Below are positions 12,180 through 24,753 of a DNA stretch of 64,000 bases, one piece after another. A program made the translations under genes and the position numbers. The number at the start of each line of letters is the position of its first letter. Position 1 is the stretch's first letter. The DNA lies in contig WPIO01000282.1 of assembly GCA_009760855.2 (NCBI GenBank), forward strand, positions 65,422-129,421, read 5' to 3'. The notes under the pieces are model-generated. The model saw only the letters and a list, made by a program, of their open reading frames with translations, searched no databases and had not been told where the DNA came from. This DNA comes from Cristatella mucedo (lineage: Eukaryota > Bryozoa > Phylactolaemata > Cristatellidae).

Positions 12180-13415
12180 ACGACACTAGTACATACTTTT
12201 GCAACATCCGTTTTCGACTTCTTTAGCTACTGCTAACTGGTCTACTCATATCTGTGTAGCGGCTAAGGTGCATTTCAAAGCCGTGCAGCTATACTTGTCT
12301 ATCAGTGAGCTTTACAGCACTCACATCACCACTTTTCGCACGACTGTGACTGTCCCAATCAAGCATTGTATAGACGCTAAAGTCTACTGTCTTTCCTTTC
12401 AGTACCCTCCATACTCCCGGCATTGGAGCAGAATACTCCACTACAGCCAGCCGAACAATCGTATAATCTGCTGTTCTGGCTTCAATCAGCAGCCGTGAAT
12501 CGATACATAAATCGACAGAGACCATGCGTTTGAGCTGTTCTTCTAACGCTTGTACCTCACACTGGAGGCGCGTCACTCAACGTCCAATGACGTGACGACA
12601 CGTGAAAGACGCTTAATGCATGCCGTCTTTTTACATCATTGGCGAGATCTTTGTGTCTTTTTCTTGCAAGACCATAGCCTACTTATCAAGTCCTGATGCT
12701 TTGCAGATGTAACCATCTGATTTCCTTTTTACATCATCACAGTGGATAATGTGCTAAAAATGTGCATCCAGTGATAACATTATAGCACGTTGGCTTTATT
12801 TGGTCGCCGTCATTCAGTTTATACCGACTACATTCATTCCTCAAAGGCTACCAGCTGAAGTAGAGATCATCCTACAAGTGGACGAAAAATGCTTTAAATC
12901 TATCTTTATTCTAGATAATCCAGCTGGCTGCTACTGGGGTAGCGACTGAGGTACAGGTGGCCTGGGTAAATTGATGTATTTAAGATGTTACGCATATCAT
13001 ACATTCTCAAGTTTACTTTTCGTGTCATGGTAGCAATCGTTACAGTGGTCCTCAGCATGTGCCGGTCGATCCCTCACTAATTCTTCCAATGAGTATTAGA
13101 CAGTGCGACATTTAGCGTGAAGCTATTCAGCGTTAACATTATTTTAGGTGACGATTGCTAAATGATCTACTTCTGAAAAGCAGCGAATTATGTGCTTACG
13201 GATTCTGACACTTTAACTGCTGAAAATAATCATTTTGCTTGCCAGACCATGCCTACGTTGCCTCAGGCAATATTATGCTAGTTGATAGTGAGCAAACTGG
13301 AGTTGCCCACTGGATGAAGTTTCCCTTTACAGTATGTGCTAAGTGCTTAAACATTAATGAAGTTATCTGAGAGTGGTATGCAAACACATTGTTATTATTA
13401 TCATTATTGAACCAT
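12180..13415 (+). mobile_element. Heavily decayed LINE, plus strand
   Basis: 12270-12350 reads as a degraded AVQLYLSISELYSTHIT, matching the NSAARLVCRERRRCHIT segment of better copies. 13330-13415 matches the LINE 3' tail, with a degraded stem-loop followed by TTATTATTATCATTATT. The two pieces lie about 1.1 kb apart, against roughly 0.6 kb in intact copies, so extra DNA or a second copy lies between. 12400-12600 is also similar to 20420-20600. Confidence 0.45.
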
Positions 13416-15960
13416 GGACGCAGTTTTAGAGAAACGTTTCCCTAGCAGCAGCATCCATGGTCTGTTGAAGAAAATGCATAAACTTTCTTTCTTTCAGCAT
13501 GGCCTTAGTTAAACTGTTTTTGTGGTCACTACATTGAATCTCAAGAAAAGATATTTAGGTTGTTAACCTCAGCGAAAATTAAACTGAATAGGAAAACTTG
13601 TGGACGAGTAGGTAGGTATTCATTTAAAAGTTTTTACCCGGCTATTCTTCCAGCAAGGCGTAAGGGCTTGTATTCAGGAAGTCTGACATCTTCAAGCATT
13701 CGGCCAGAATGAAATACGATCAACCGTCTTCAGGCAGCTAGAGACTAGGAAAGCAGTGCTAGTTATAGAGGGTAGATTATTAGCCCTGCGATGGACAAAC
13801 AGTGTATGTTTCATCTTACATGGATGTGGAGCCTGCCATTCCAACGAAGATCGCTATAGAGCTGACCATGAGATTTTGCTGTTTTTACCGAAGATTTCGC
13901 CTGGAAAGATTTTATGTTGCCCAAATTGGATTGCATGGAGCATCTTCTCATCTGATGAAAATGCATACAGCACGCGATCATTTACTATTAGAGTCTGCAT
14001 CAAACCATAGCTAAGACAGTCTTTTTCCGGATGATGAAAAACTATCGACCAAAAGCTTGATTAAACTAACAAATTGAAATTTTCAAATGCCGTAGGTATT
14101 GAGAAATTTATTAAGGTTGGCCAAGTAAACTACTTTGCCATGAATCAAGCATTCTAGGGTTCTAGTCATAGCACCACAAGTTTGACCAACTGTTGCACTG
14201 GCTGAGACAAATCTAAGGGCCGTTATTTAAACAAGATCTCCATGCGATTTCCACAAAAGACGTGGTCTTGACCAGAAGTCTAAAATGTATGCAACCCTAA
14301 AAATGTTTAAAGTCATTCACTACCTATAAACGCCACATATCGTTAGCCACAGCTAATTGTGGGTCCAACGTGGAAGAATTGCAGCGGCTAACCTAACCAA
14401 CTGCTTCCATGCCACGAACGTTGGACAAAATCGTGGAATGCTTGCTCAAGGCGATTATCTTCAGCTTAATAATATTTAAGAAATATGTAAACTATTTAAA
14501 TATTAACATAACTGTATCTGAAATACAAATATAGGGCGTGATCTTATCAATCTAGAACAAGTTGCATGTATAAACAAGTGCCGTCGTCTCAGCGTCCTCT
14601 TATAAACCTACTGATAAAAGCTGTACTATGATCTCAAATTTCATTCTTAACCCAAATAAGACTTCTATTAATACGAGCCCTATGCCTGATATCTAGGCTG
14701 CATTTTACTATTTGAGTTTCCCTAAGATATCCTGCCTTGCATGACTTAGCAAATACAATAAATGTGTTTAGCCTCACCTTCGAGTCTCAGCATTATTTCA
14801 TCCCGCCTTTTCTCAAAACAGCGCTTCATGAAGTGGACTACTGATGACAAGTGTGAGTTAGAACCTTACAAATTTCACCAGCTCACTTATCTATCGACCC
14901 AGTAAAAAGCGTTTGAAATAGTAGCGTTGGGTCGGCATTTCATTGCATGCCTATTGTGATTTCTAGTATGCCTGCTACTTATAGTCGGGTTAAAAATAGA
15001 ATCCCAATCTGGGGTTTAGCACTTCTTCATCTTTATATAATCATTATCAATTCTCCTCAGGACATTCTTAAATTATCGCCTCATCTTAAGAAGACGATCA
15101 TTTAGTCATTTAATCCTTCTCATGATAAGGTTACAGCCCTTCACTTCTTACATCATGGGTTCAATTTCACTGCAACGGTGATGTTGCCTGCTGGAAAGCA
15201 GAGGCTGAATACGAGCGCTTGGAACGCTCTAGCTACTATATGAGGTTTTTAATTTGCCAATCTTTACTCTTTACTATATAATATAGTAACTATCGTCTAC
15301 GTTGGATCCTAGTTGACAAAGCACTGTCACTCTGTTGGATTAAGTCAAGTCATAAAGCAAAAATTCAGAAAGGAATATAAGTACGATGCCAAATGGACAC
15401 CATATGGGTCAGCTGTGCATTCCTATCTGCTTTCCTAAATGTATGTCACTAATATAGCTGTGTGAGGCGCGCAATCAGTGGAATTTCTTTGGCTTTCTCA
15501 GCGACGTCATGAACTGTTTCAAGCCACAACAGGTAGCAATAAGATCGGGCTGAGCAGGCACAAGTCACACAGATCTCGGTGATTGTGCAGGAAAAATTCA
15601 CGTGAACGAGCACGCAAAAGCTTCTGTAGTGTGACCCCAGAACTGTGCAATTTTCCATGAAGCAATGTGCAGCCAAGAGTCCCGGGATGCATCCACCTGG
15701 GTGTGCCTGGATGCATCCAGCGAGCAGACACATCTTTGTATACAACCACTGCTCCGGTCAAGGCGATGCTCAAACGCTCCGTTGCTTGGTATTATCTCCA
15801 CAGATTTGCGGCTTTACGATACGGCAAAGAGTGGCACACCTAGTGTAGTATTCATTCCGAAGATCAACATGCTAGTGCTGTCGTACATGTACAGCACTGC
15901 CCTGGGCTCGAGCTCATGAAACGGGCGGATTATTCTCACCCTCCCACTCTTTTACTTACT
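13416..15960. other. No recognised gene; some open frames
   Basis: 13756-14010 (+) and 15449-15745 (-, 98 codons, Cys-rich) are open but unrecognised. Around 15680-15722 the self-complementary GGATGCATCCA occurs twice, about 25 bases apart, inside mutually overlapping open frames on both strands. No splice or domain evidence supports a gene. Confidence 0.4.
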
Positions 15961-16098
15961 ACACACTCGCTCGCTCACTCACTCACTCACTCACTCACTC
16001 ACTCACTCACTCACTCGCTCACTCACTCACTCACTCGCTCGCTCGCTCGCTCACTCACTCACTCACATCCTCACTCAGCTCACTCACTCACTCACTGA
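15961..16098. repeat. TCAC tetranucleotide microsatellite
   Basis: About 135 bases of TCAC units with scattered TCGC variants. The apparent Ser-Leu-Thr-His protein frames across it are artefacts of the repeat. Confidence 0.95.
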
Positions 16099-16199
16099 CT
16101 CAAAGCATTTTGCTGTCTCATTCTGGAGCTATAGGGGTGAGCGTAGTATTCCTATTTGTACATACTGAAAGTAAAAGTCAATTTAGTCTTGGCACGCAT

Positions 16200-17340
16200 C
16201 TTGAGTTAGATTGGCAAATGTAACGTACACCGAATGAAGATCACCTTACGTGCGAATTGGGCTCAGCCAGCATATAGCCATGAAGCATGTTGCACTCTCT
16301 AGTTGTCACTTGCAGAGAACAAGTGATGGTAATCATCTGAGTGTGTACATGATGTACATAGATTGCTACTTCCTTGTCTTGCTGCCATGATAAGTTGAAT
16401 GCGTAACTCTGCCCGGAAACTCTAGTTTGATGCTTTTTCGTCTCAGCTGATGTGCCCTATCAGGAGTCCTTAACTGCACTCCTCATCGAGCAGCATAATT
16501 ATTTCAAAGACTGCTTACCGCTTACGTTTATTTGTTTCTCCTTTGCGTTACCGTGAGCTGAGAGAGTTGTAGTCTACATCTATCTCCTCTATATTTTCGA
16601 ATTAGATTAGTTGTGCTATGCTCCCACTAATCAAATTGCTTTGAAGACGGTGCCCATTTAATCCTCGTCTACCAGAAGACCAAGATGATCTTGACACGGC
16701 ATTCAAAAATATCACTCTACGACAATAGTATAGAAATGCCGGACAAATGCCACCAACTTACCTGTTCTTCACATGTATATCTCAGTTCGTGTGCGCTACT
16801 CTTTTCAGGCTTTGCATCGTCAAACAGTACATGCTATTCACTATCCGAGGTCATCATGTGGTCCTTCTTCTGTGGATAGTATTTTGAGTGGGAAATGAAG
16901 ATTTATCTTGCATCTCAACGCAAAACATTGCCGTTTTCATTTAGGCATCGCCAATGTCTTGTGAGCCGTGACACAGACTGAGCTGAATAGCTCCTTCTTT
17001 TTATCTCAGACTATGAGCAATACTTCAAAAATGATTGTGTGCTGGTGATTCTTAGTACTGCACTCCTTGCTGAATGTTATTCTGAAACTGCCCAACTCTA
17101 GGAACACGAGAAATGAAACTACGAACTCAAGAGTTATAGTTCCATGTCATTATTTCAGATATGCATCGCTGGCGATGACATTGACCTGTCAATCGTAAGA
17201 TTCGCCTTGCGAAGTTTACTTTGTCGAGTCGCAGACGTATTGGCTGCATCCACTCAAAAATGAGCTACCAGTGTGTTTTTACGGATCATCCTACCTGAAT
17301 GTACGTTTAAAAGAAGCTCTAAAGACGAACAGCTAGCGGC
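16200..17340 (+). repeat. Old duplicated block, copy 1 (partner 28668-30150)
   Basis: Ordered matches include CTCTAGTTGTCACTTGC at 16299 and 28755, a CTAATCAAATTGCTTTG-like run near 16627 and 29105, and TGTGCTGGTGATTCTTAGTACTGC-like sequence near 17038 that matches 29897. Similarity is visibly low, so the duplication is old. The first 350 bases look like a degraded LINE. Confidence 0.6.
16205..16560 (+). mobile_element. Probable decayed LINE fragment
   Basis: Assigned through its partner at 28668-29000, where LRLAHNSAVRLFCRDYR can be read against the LQLVQNSAARLVCRERR motif of better copies. This copy is more degraded and has no open frame. Confidence 0.35.
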
Positions 17341-17834
17341 TACGGTGCAAAAGTGTTGACTAATCGCGTACGTTTTGCTTATCTAACCTCACACAAGTTT
17401 GGTCACTGAGTCATCGCAGTTGTAAAAATTGACACATGATTAGCGTTATACTCGTGGTTTTATGTGGCTTAAAGCAGTCAATGTTTTTGTCTGACAGCAG
17501 CTACCTGCATTTGCATATCAGTCATCTATATTCCTTACCATGTCGTCATGCTAATAATAATAATGGAAACACATCGGTTATAGCACTGTACGATAATTAA
17601 ATCTCTTTCTAGTCACTTTTAGAATGGCTACAAAGGAAGCGAGATCAAATCTTTAGCGGTAGTGTGGTGTTTTTCAATGAAAATCATAACACGTTAAGAG
17701 GCAATGCTCACAAGATCAGCATAAAGTACGGTTAGTTGCAGAATGTACTGTAACAACACAAAAATATGTACACACAGGACAAATCACTTGGACTCAATAA
17801 AAGCTGCGGTAAAAATAGGCGTTGTTAGTATATT
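17341..17834. other. No recognised feature
   Basis: AT-rich sequence with no open frame of note, no simple repeat longer than a few units, and no match to other parts of the window that I could see. Confidence 0.4.
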
Positions 17835-18085
17835 TTTTACATTTGGTTCAGTTGAGGAATCGTCTGACGTCCGTTTGAAGAGAGTTCCAGGTTTTGACAG
17901 CATTCGAAGTTAAGGCAAAGGTCTCCAGATATTTGTGGTTCGTATGAGTGAGACACCCCAAAACATAGCCTAAACAAAATTTCAGCAACAAAATAATCCC
18001 GAAAAATAGTTTGAGCACAAGACAGCCTAAGAGAAAAATAGCCTCGACAAAATAGCCCCGACAAAAGACGAGTACTATATACATC
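17835..18085 (-). mobile_element. LINE 3'-end fragment of a different family, with short internal repeats
   Basis: The minus strand reads ETFALTSNAVKTWNSLQTD, matching the KSFGDRAFSSYAPKAWNSLPT block that precedes the LINE C-terminus. Upstream on the same strand lie several GGCTATTTT-type units. Similar units recur on the plus strand at 18525-18590, making an inverted pair. Confidence 0.4.
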
Positions 18086-18379
18086 TTTTATATTTCAGAT
18101 TGAACTTATGACACCACCTACTCTATGATGATGATTACAAAAACATTTGTTGTATTGGAATTTTTATAAAGTGAAAAATGTATTAAAATACTGATCCTAA
18201 AAATTAAAAATCATTCTAGATTAATGTAATTATAATCCAAAATTTTTACTTATTTGTTTTTATTATTATTGTTTCCGTTTGCCACCATATTGCATTATTC
18301 TGTCAATATTGAACAGTCAATGTGGAGAACATAGGCTTGCAGAAAGGTAGAGATTTCTTATTTAAAAGACGGGTAAATT

Positions 18380-18460
18380 CTAAACCCTATAATCTACACC
18401 CTTAACCCAAATTGTAAACCCTAATTCCTAAGCTTTGAATCCTAACCCGATAACCGTAAA
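18380..18460. repeat. Degenerate telomere-like CCCTAA tract
   Basis: About 80 bases rich in CCCTAA/ACCCTA words: AAACCCTAT at 18382, CCCTTAACCC at 18399, AAACCCTAATTCCTAA at 18416, CCTAACCCG at 18440. The metazoan telomere unit TTAGGG would give CCCTAA on this strand. The tract is too degraded to be an active end. Confidence 0.45.
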
Positions 18461-18744
18461 CCTGTATTTTAGGTCTTTGTTGGTGTGTTGTATCTCAAAA
18501 ATGCAAGCTTTTTGGGTTTTCGTTCGAGGCTATGTTTTTGGGTGCAGGATATTTTTCGAGGCTATTTTATCAGGCCTTTTTATCCTATGTTTCTCCAGGC
18601 TCACGGTACAGAGGTGCAGGTGGACGCTGATGATGATTCAGAAAATGTTGATACCCTCAGTTTCGTCGGCTGAATGAGGCCGATAGGTATTTCAGGCCGA
18701 AGAATAAAAGGTAACTAAAAAGTGGTGACAGAATCGTATATTCG
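18461..18744. repeat. Short GGCTATTTT-type minisatellite and flank
   Basis: CGAGGCTATGTTTTTGGG, GGATATTTTTCGAGGCTA and following units repeat imperfectly at 18525-18590, opposite in orientation to those at 17990-18075. The 80-codon frame that spans them is not convincing as a gene. Confidence 0.35.
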
Positions 18745-19025
18745 ATGCACTACTAGGGTGGAGCCAGCGCAGGTCGACGGTTAGCTGGTGATGTTCCAAC
18801 TCCACGCTAACTCACGACGAGAGACCAAGCTGCATAGGCGGAATTCTAGATAGCTACGATTTGAAATTGAAATTGAGCATTATCAGAAGATACGGATCAA
18901 TACTGTATGTAGTGCCCCTGTCCCCGACCAAGCCCGAATTTTACTGCAACGTGATGATAGCTGAAAGTAGGCGGACTTGACTTCCTTAGCAGAAGTGGTC
19001 ATCTAATGAAAGGCCACTGTGTGAC
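18745..19025 (-). mobile_element. Decayed LINE fragment, minus strand
   Basis: GGAGCCAGCGCAGGTCGACG at 18752 matches the GTAGCCAGTGCAGGTCGGCG landmark of other copies. The match runs on through the CCCGAATTTTA landmark (18935) to CATCTAATGAAAGGCCACTG (19000-19015). It then stops and is followed directly by plus-strand LINE sequence. The end point coincides, within about ten element bases, with the ends of the copies at 46955 and 51600. Confidence 0.6.
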
Positions 19026-21184
19026 AACCTGACTGTCAACCAACGCAGGCTGTTGGTGTCCTCGTTCTTTCATACTCCTAGATAAGTAAACTGAATGAGT
19101 CTATAATCGTCACGAACTCCTACCTAATTTGTGAACAGTTTTCAGTGCATGCATAATAATAATAATATTATTATTTTATTTCTCTAATTTTATAGTATCT
19201 CAGACAAGAAGGCTGCCAATGTTAACAGTAATCTATTGCCGTCCAGTACCAACTCATCATTTATGACAGATTTCGCTCATTTTTATATCGATTCGGAGTG
19301 TGAGAAACTGTCATTTTCTCGACTATAAGTGATTTAATTCTACATTCTGATCACTCCAACTGCTGCCGTGTGTGTTATATTTCGTGCACCGATTCGTTCT
19401 TTTTTCTCTTGCAGCTCGCATGCCAGACCCCACACTGCAAGGCTTCAAAGCTAGATAAATATTCACCTGCAAATATATGCTATCATCATTTGTTGGCATG
19501 GATTCTGCTGATGTGACCAGTGGCCCAGCTTATGATGCACCAAAAACCTTCCTATTGTTTGCCCAACTGGGTAAATTGTTCGCTTCTTGTTCTGCTTGAA
19601 CGCTCGGCGAGTTCGATACAATGGATCACGAAAGCCGTTCTTGAGTTACTTGAATTCTTGCCTGAGCATCACTGGCTGCAGACCTGTTGTGCTTCGGGTT
19701 CATATCTCAGTGGGCGACTACGGAGTAGTGATGCGAACGTTCAAAGATGGAAAAATCAATTCCGGTACGCTTCTTTTCGAGTTTATATAATCTCTCTTAC
19801 GATGATCCCTGCGATCGTGTCGATTTGCGAGGACCTCCAGGCTTTCCGATTAAATTCAAACGGCATTCAGTTATGCATGTACTCTGATACCTCCCAGCCG
19901 TCAAACAAGTGGAATTTCCTATATGCCCCCTCCTGCGTGTTGATTAAATCATCCATGGATGACTGCAAACATTCTTAAACTGATATACGATAAAGCCAAC
20001 TTACTAGTTAGGAAAAAGATGTTATTCTGTTATCAGAAAACCTTATATTTATTATGGAACCTCAGAATACCTTACTGTTGAATCTGCACGTAATCTATGT
20101 GTCCTGTTAGAAAAGTGATCTTTCACACGAGAATACATCTACTACACAGTCATGTGACCTTTTACCTGTGTATACACATCAGTAACTGCTGGTCTTGCAT
20201 GAACAGGGATACCGTTCTGAAACTGGTCCAAAGCATTTCTGGCTTCCTGCACTTACATGGTCAGGGTGCTTGCTGGTATACCCGCCACGGTGCAATCAGG
20301 CACTAACACCTTTGTAAAACTGTGCAGCTAAAGCTTGTCTATCGTGAGCATCGCGGTTGTCACACCAGACTACTACTCCCGAGCTGAACACTCCCAATCG
20401 AGCAGGTGTCATTCCTTCAAGGTGCCGGGCTACATTGTAGAACTCTCCATTAATTGGCTAAAAATAAATCACCAGTGATACTCAATCAACCAAAAATAAT
20501 CGTACAACCTACCATTCTGACTTCAAAAATCCTTCATCATATATCATTAGCAATCTGAACATCTTCTGAGACCTCGAGCTTAGCTCGTGAGGCTTCACTA
20601 CTCAGAGCAGAAACTCGCTCACGTATGCTGTCGAGACAAAATTTGTCAGAAAGCATAATCACGCCTTTCCCGACTAGTATCTGCAGGTGCTTTGATTTGT
20701 CCTTATAATGCAGTAGATGCCACTCATACATCTTTTACGCAGTTACCTCTATCATGTTTTTATTTGTTTTCTGTACAGCATCTGTTAAGTGCCTAGAAAC
20801 AATTTCAGTTCTTAAAAAGTGATGAAAAACGTATTATTATCAATTTTATTTTGCCTTCATTCACATGTTGCAGACTGTGGTCAACAGCAAATATCTTCAT
20901 CGTGGCATCGATTTGAGTGGTACTCACGGTACCCTTTTCTCTAATTATGAGTCCCTGTGATTCGTTCTTTGTGCTTAGCGCTGATGCACTGTTGCATGCT
21001 GCCGCTAACCACTTGCATGCCTACCCTGTACTGCTCACCCCGAACTACGTTATTCGCGTTTTTATCAATCGATACCACCCATAATTCTATCGTGTTGCCT
21101 TTACGCAAATATAAAGCGCGTGGAAAACGAGTGAGTTCTCTGAGGGCGCTTTATCAGAGTCTTGCTATTATCATTCCTATTATT
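19026..21184 (+). mobile_element. Decayed LINE with internal deletion, plus strand
   Basis: Endonuclease pieces appear first: CTCGTTCTTTCATACTCC at 19057 for the AGFSFFHTP region, and CTATTGCCGTCCAGTACCAA at 19233 for VVYRPLGT. Reverse transcriptase follows: AATGGATCACGAAAG at 19620 for FDTIDHK, GCATCACTGGC for GITG, and LNSNGIQLCMYSDTSQPS at about 19850-19905 for the segment around FYADD. There YADD itself is lost. The CRERR region is at 20370. The 3' tail (20945-21184) keeps GAGTGAGTTCTCTGAGGGCG and an ATT-type end. About 1 kb between endonuclease and reverse transcriptase is missing. 20450-20900 is not recognisably LINE. Confidence 0.6.
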
Positions 21185-24064
21185 TGTTTGGAAGATAGTC
21201 TCGCTCCCTATATATATGTAAGCTAGCCTATTATGCATCACCTAAAATCATGAAAATCTAGCTTTCTGGTTCTCTCTGGATGGACTAGATCAATTTTTCT
21301 AACAGTTGAAGTTGCAATTAGTTATTAAGCAGCTGAAGCTCGTGACTAATGTAGTCGAGTCGAGTAAACTATTCTCATTAGTTTATTCATCTCTTTAAAG
21401 CTGAAAAAGCTGCTGACGGTTTCCGTTTGATCAACCGATGCAGAGCCAAGTTCTTACACCGAGTCATCAAAGCCTACCGTGGCTGGCTCCTTCTTAAATT
21501 GCTGTACTGCTGTGCTGGTTACGACCTCCTCATACTCTTGAGGTCCTGAGTAGAGCGTACAATTTATTCTACACTTATAGAATTTCCGAAAGGAAGATTT
21601 TCTTTGTAAATTGCCACTTCCTCGGATCCCCTTTATCATTTCAATTCAGAGTCCGTCTTCCATCCTCAAACTTAAGTGCAATCATTTTAAGTCTTCCTAG
21701 AGCCAGTTCTTCTATTATCCGTTTCTTCCTCGACTGCTCGTTCCCAATTCGGCTGCTTATTTTCATTCTCTTGGTTTTTATCTGGTGCGACGGCGAGCTG
21801 GATTACTCGCATTCTGCACGACTAATGGGGGAGCTTTTCAACGACCGTCAAGCAATTCACTTTATAAAAGAAACAATCATTCCTATCCAAAGCGTATTGC
21901 AGCCCGGAGGTACAAGCACATTTTTATTTGTTGTTTGCATTAAATTCACACTGCTTCTTTCTTTTTGATTAACTACATTTTCCACACTTAGCTTTTTATT
22001 ATAAGTTTCTCACAGCTTAGGTTCTACTTTTGGAGACAAGCGCTTCAATTCTTTAGCTCCAAAACTAGCAGCTTGGAGGAAGGCAAATCCTAATGTCGTA
22101 TTACTATAAATTAATTTCCTTGTCTGCTACCGTTACAACCGTGGTCCCCGTCTGGTGTTAATTGTCCTTTTTTTAGTTTTGCCTGCTAAATTTTGCATGC
22201 TAGGGCCTCAGCTAATCTCACGGTGTCGATTGTACTGGTCTGCACATCTACTTGGTTTTCTAATACTAAACGTTGTGATTTAGAACGCGCAACGTGGACA
22301 ACGGATTTGTTAGTGTGTGGATACCGATATGAACATGGCGTTATAATAAAAAGTAGCAGCGCTAAGACCTATTTATTCGGCTAGCTGAACAAAACTTTTG
22401 TAATAGCGTTGTTTACTGTCCTACTTCTAGGTGAATCAATTCCGACACTCGATCCTTCTAACAAAAAACTTCACTAACGCACAACGATTTCTATCACAGA
22501 CAAAATCATTGCCTTGTTTTTGCACTTTTCCGACCGTTTTTAAAAACCAAATTTTAGTTTGTTTTGATAGACGTAGACACACGAACTACAGCCTATTCTT
22601 TCGAAGACTACAAGCTTAAGTATGGATCATTATGAGACAGTGTTCCAAGCTTTTATAGTGGCGGTTTCGCCGTGGTGTCGCCCGTCGACACACCTTACTT
22701 TTGGCCACCGAGTAAGAAGCAGGCTTTAAATTCGGTGTTCTTCTCCAATGCATCCACATTTTTCCTGTTGGTTGATCGCCAAAAAGTAGCAAGTGTCTTG
22801 TTAGGTAATGCTACTGCATGTTCCTATACGCATGTGCGTCAGCAGCAGCAGCTATGGCGTGGAGACACAGCTGCTCTGTCTTTTCCTTCCGTAGCCTAAG
22901 CTTTAGATTTCGTTAGTAAAGAAAGTTTTTAGGCAAACACCAGCATCCGAAATGAAGCCTGCAGGGAAGGATTTTGTCCCTCACGCTTTTACCCACCACA
23001 AAAACAAGCGCCTATTCCTAGATGGTGCACATTCTAATTGAAACTCGTGATCGATGGGCTGCCGAAGTGCGACACAATTAGTTTTATGATACATGTCACA
23101 AATCTGTCATCAGACAGTTTGAAGCCAGCAGCAGGGCTGATAATTCGTGCTTTTCCTGAAACTGCCTGCAAATTAAATGGCATGGCTGGAGGCTCTACTT
23201 TTGGTAGAACGACGAGAATGTGAAACAGCTCTCTCGGGGGTGCATGACTCGGCATGACTATTCTCCTCCGTTTTCCCTCTTCCAGGCTCGGCCTATCACG
23301 TGTGCAGCATCCGCAGATTAATGAGGCAGTATTGGTTGAGTTGATATCTCAGCTACATTATTTTTGAAAGCATTAAAAAGGCCTCTTGAGACGTAAGCGG
23401 TGCCTTACTGTAACCTGCATTTCACCACTAGCCGCAAAGCAGTAGAAAAACATCGGTTCTCATACCAATCTTTACTGAATAAACTGTTTTAGGAATAAAC
23501 TGATATTGCGAGATAGCAAAAAACTGTAACTTAACTCTGACTAGAACTTTTTTCGTAATTTATTTCAGGTACTTGGATTTTAAGATATTTCCATGATGCC
23601 GAGTACTGAAATATGTACCAAATAGCAGTCTATTGATTTTGCGTTGCTTCCTTACTCTCGAATATGCTCGAAGGTAGCCTCACCAATAGCGCGCATCTGG
23701 TTTATTCTACGAGAAATCTAGCGCTGGTCATCGATTCGTCTGACATAGTAGGTTTAATTTACCATTATCAACATAACTTAAAGTTAGGTGATTTTCAAAA
23801 AACTACACCTGCGCCACTGCAGTTTCGATAATATAGCGCAAGTTAAATTATTAAAGAATAGCGTCAGTCCATTGATGTTTTAAAAGAAGTTCTACTTGAG
23901 TGCCTGAACTGACTGGCATCCAGGCTCCACATGCATGCACTGAGCTCTTCCGCATTAGTTCCTATCGGTGAAGGACATGTCATAACCTGGACGTGAACTG
24001 CCGACTTTGAAACGTGCAATCCCGTTACTTACAACTAACAAGTAAATATTTATCTATCATATCG

Positions 24065-24067
<3 letters not shown>
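21185..24067. other. No recognised gene
   Basis: Several short frames of 60-76 codons occur on both strands (for example 21771-21968 +, 22672-22899 +, 23034-23255 -). None has a recognisable domain or a clear splice context. No LINE match is evident, so this is one of the longer stretches without identified repeats. Confidence 0.4.

Positions 24068-24106
<39 letters not shown>
24068..24106. repeat. AT dinucleotide microsatellite
   Basis: About 39 bases of uninterrupted AT. Confidence 0.95.
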
Positions 24107-24108
<2 letters not shown>

Positions 24109-24753
24109 AATGAATATTTCCCGTGACCAACCTAGTTCTTCTCTTGAGCAAGTACCTTTGAGAACACGGCTACGTAAGTTCGGCAGTAACTCCTGCCGGC
24201 TTTCAGCTACTTGGTTTGACTCTCTTAGCTTAGCGGCACTTTAGCATCCACAACTTTTTGGCCTCGCCTTTGCAGCTTTAATACGATTTTCATCTCAAAT
24301 CATTCACTGGCCTTTCCGCCTAGGCGACTGGCGAAGGTTTAAAACTCGTGCGAAACCTTACAGCCTGAGTGGAATGTTCCGCTTCAGTATCACATCACTG
24401 TGTATGCTTATCTGCACTCACTGCTTAAGTAGCAGTTGACCTGTTGACTTCAGAGTTATGCTGCAGCTGCTGCTCACTTTTCGGTCTGCTTCTTTACTCT
24501 TCGGATAACCTTTCGGAAAGACTTCCGTCTACTGTATCAACTTGCACAACCAGCTTTTCCGAATCAAACTTTTTTTCTGACCCTTTTTTTCCTGAGCTTC
24601 AAACCAATCTCAACTGCGTTGAAGACAGTGCCTTTGACCCATTTGCCCGTAAACTTTGAATCAATTTCAAACCTCCTTGTAATGTTTCTCCGTCTGTAAC
24701 TCCACAAAGTCATGAAGACCATAAGGGTGTTACGCAGGAGAGTTTTGTATAGC
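24107..24753. other. No recognised gene
   Basis: The plus frame 24444-24659 and the minus frame 24564-24761 overlap and neither is recognised. CAACTGCGTTGAAGACAGTG near 24610 resembles sequence at 16635 and 29110, so part may belong to that old repeat. Confidence 0.35.
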
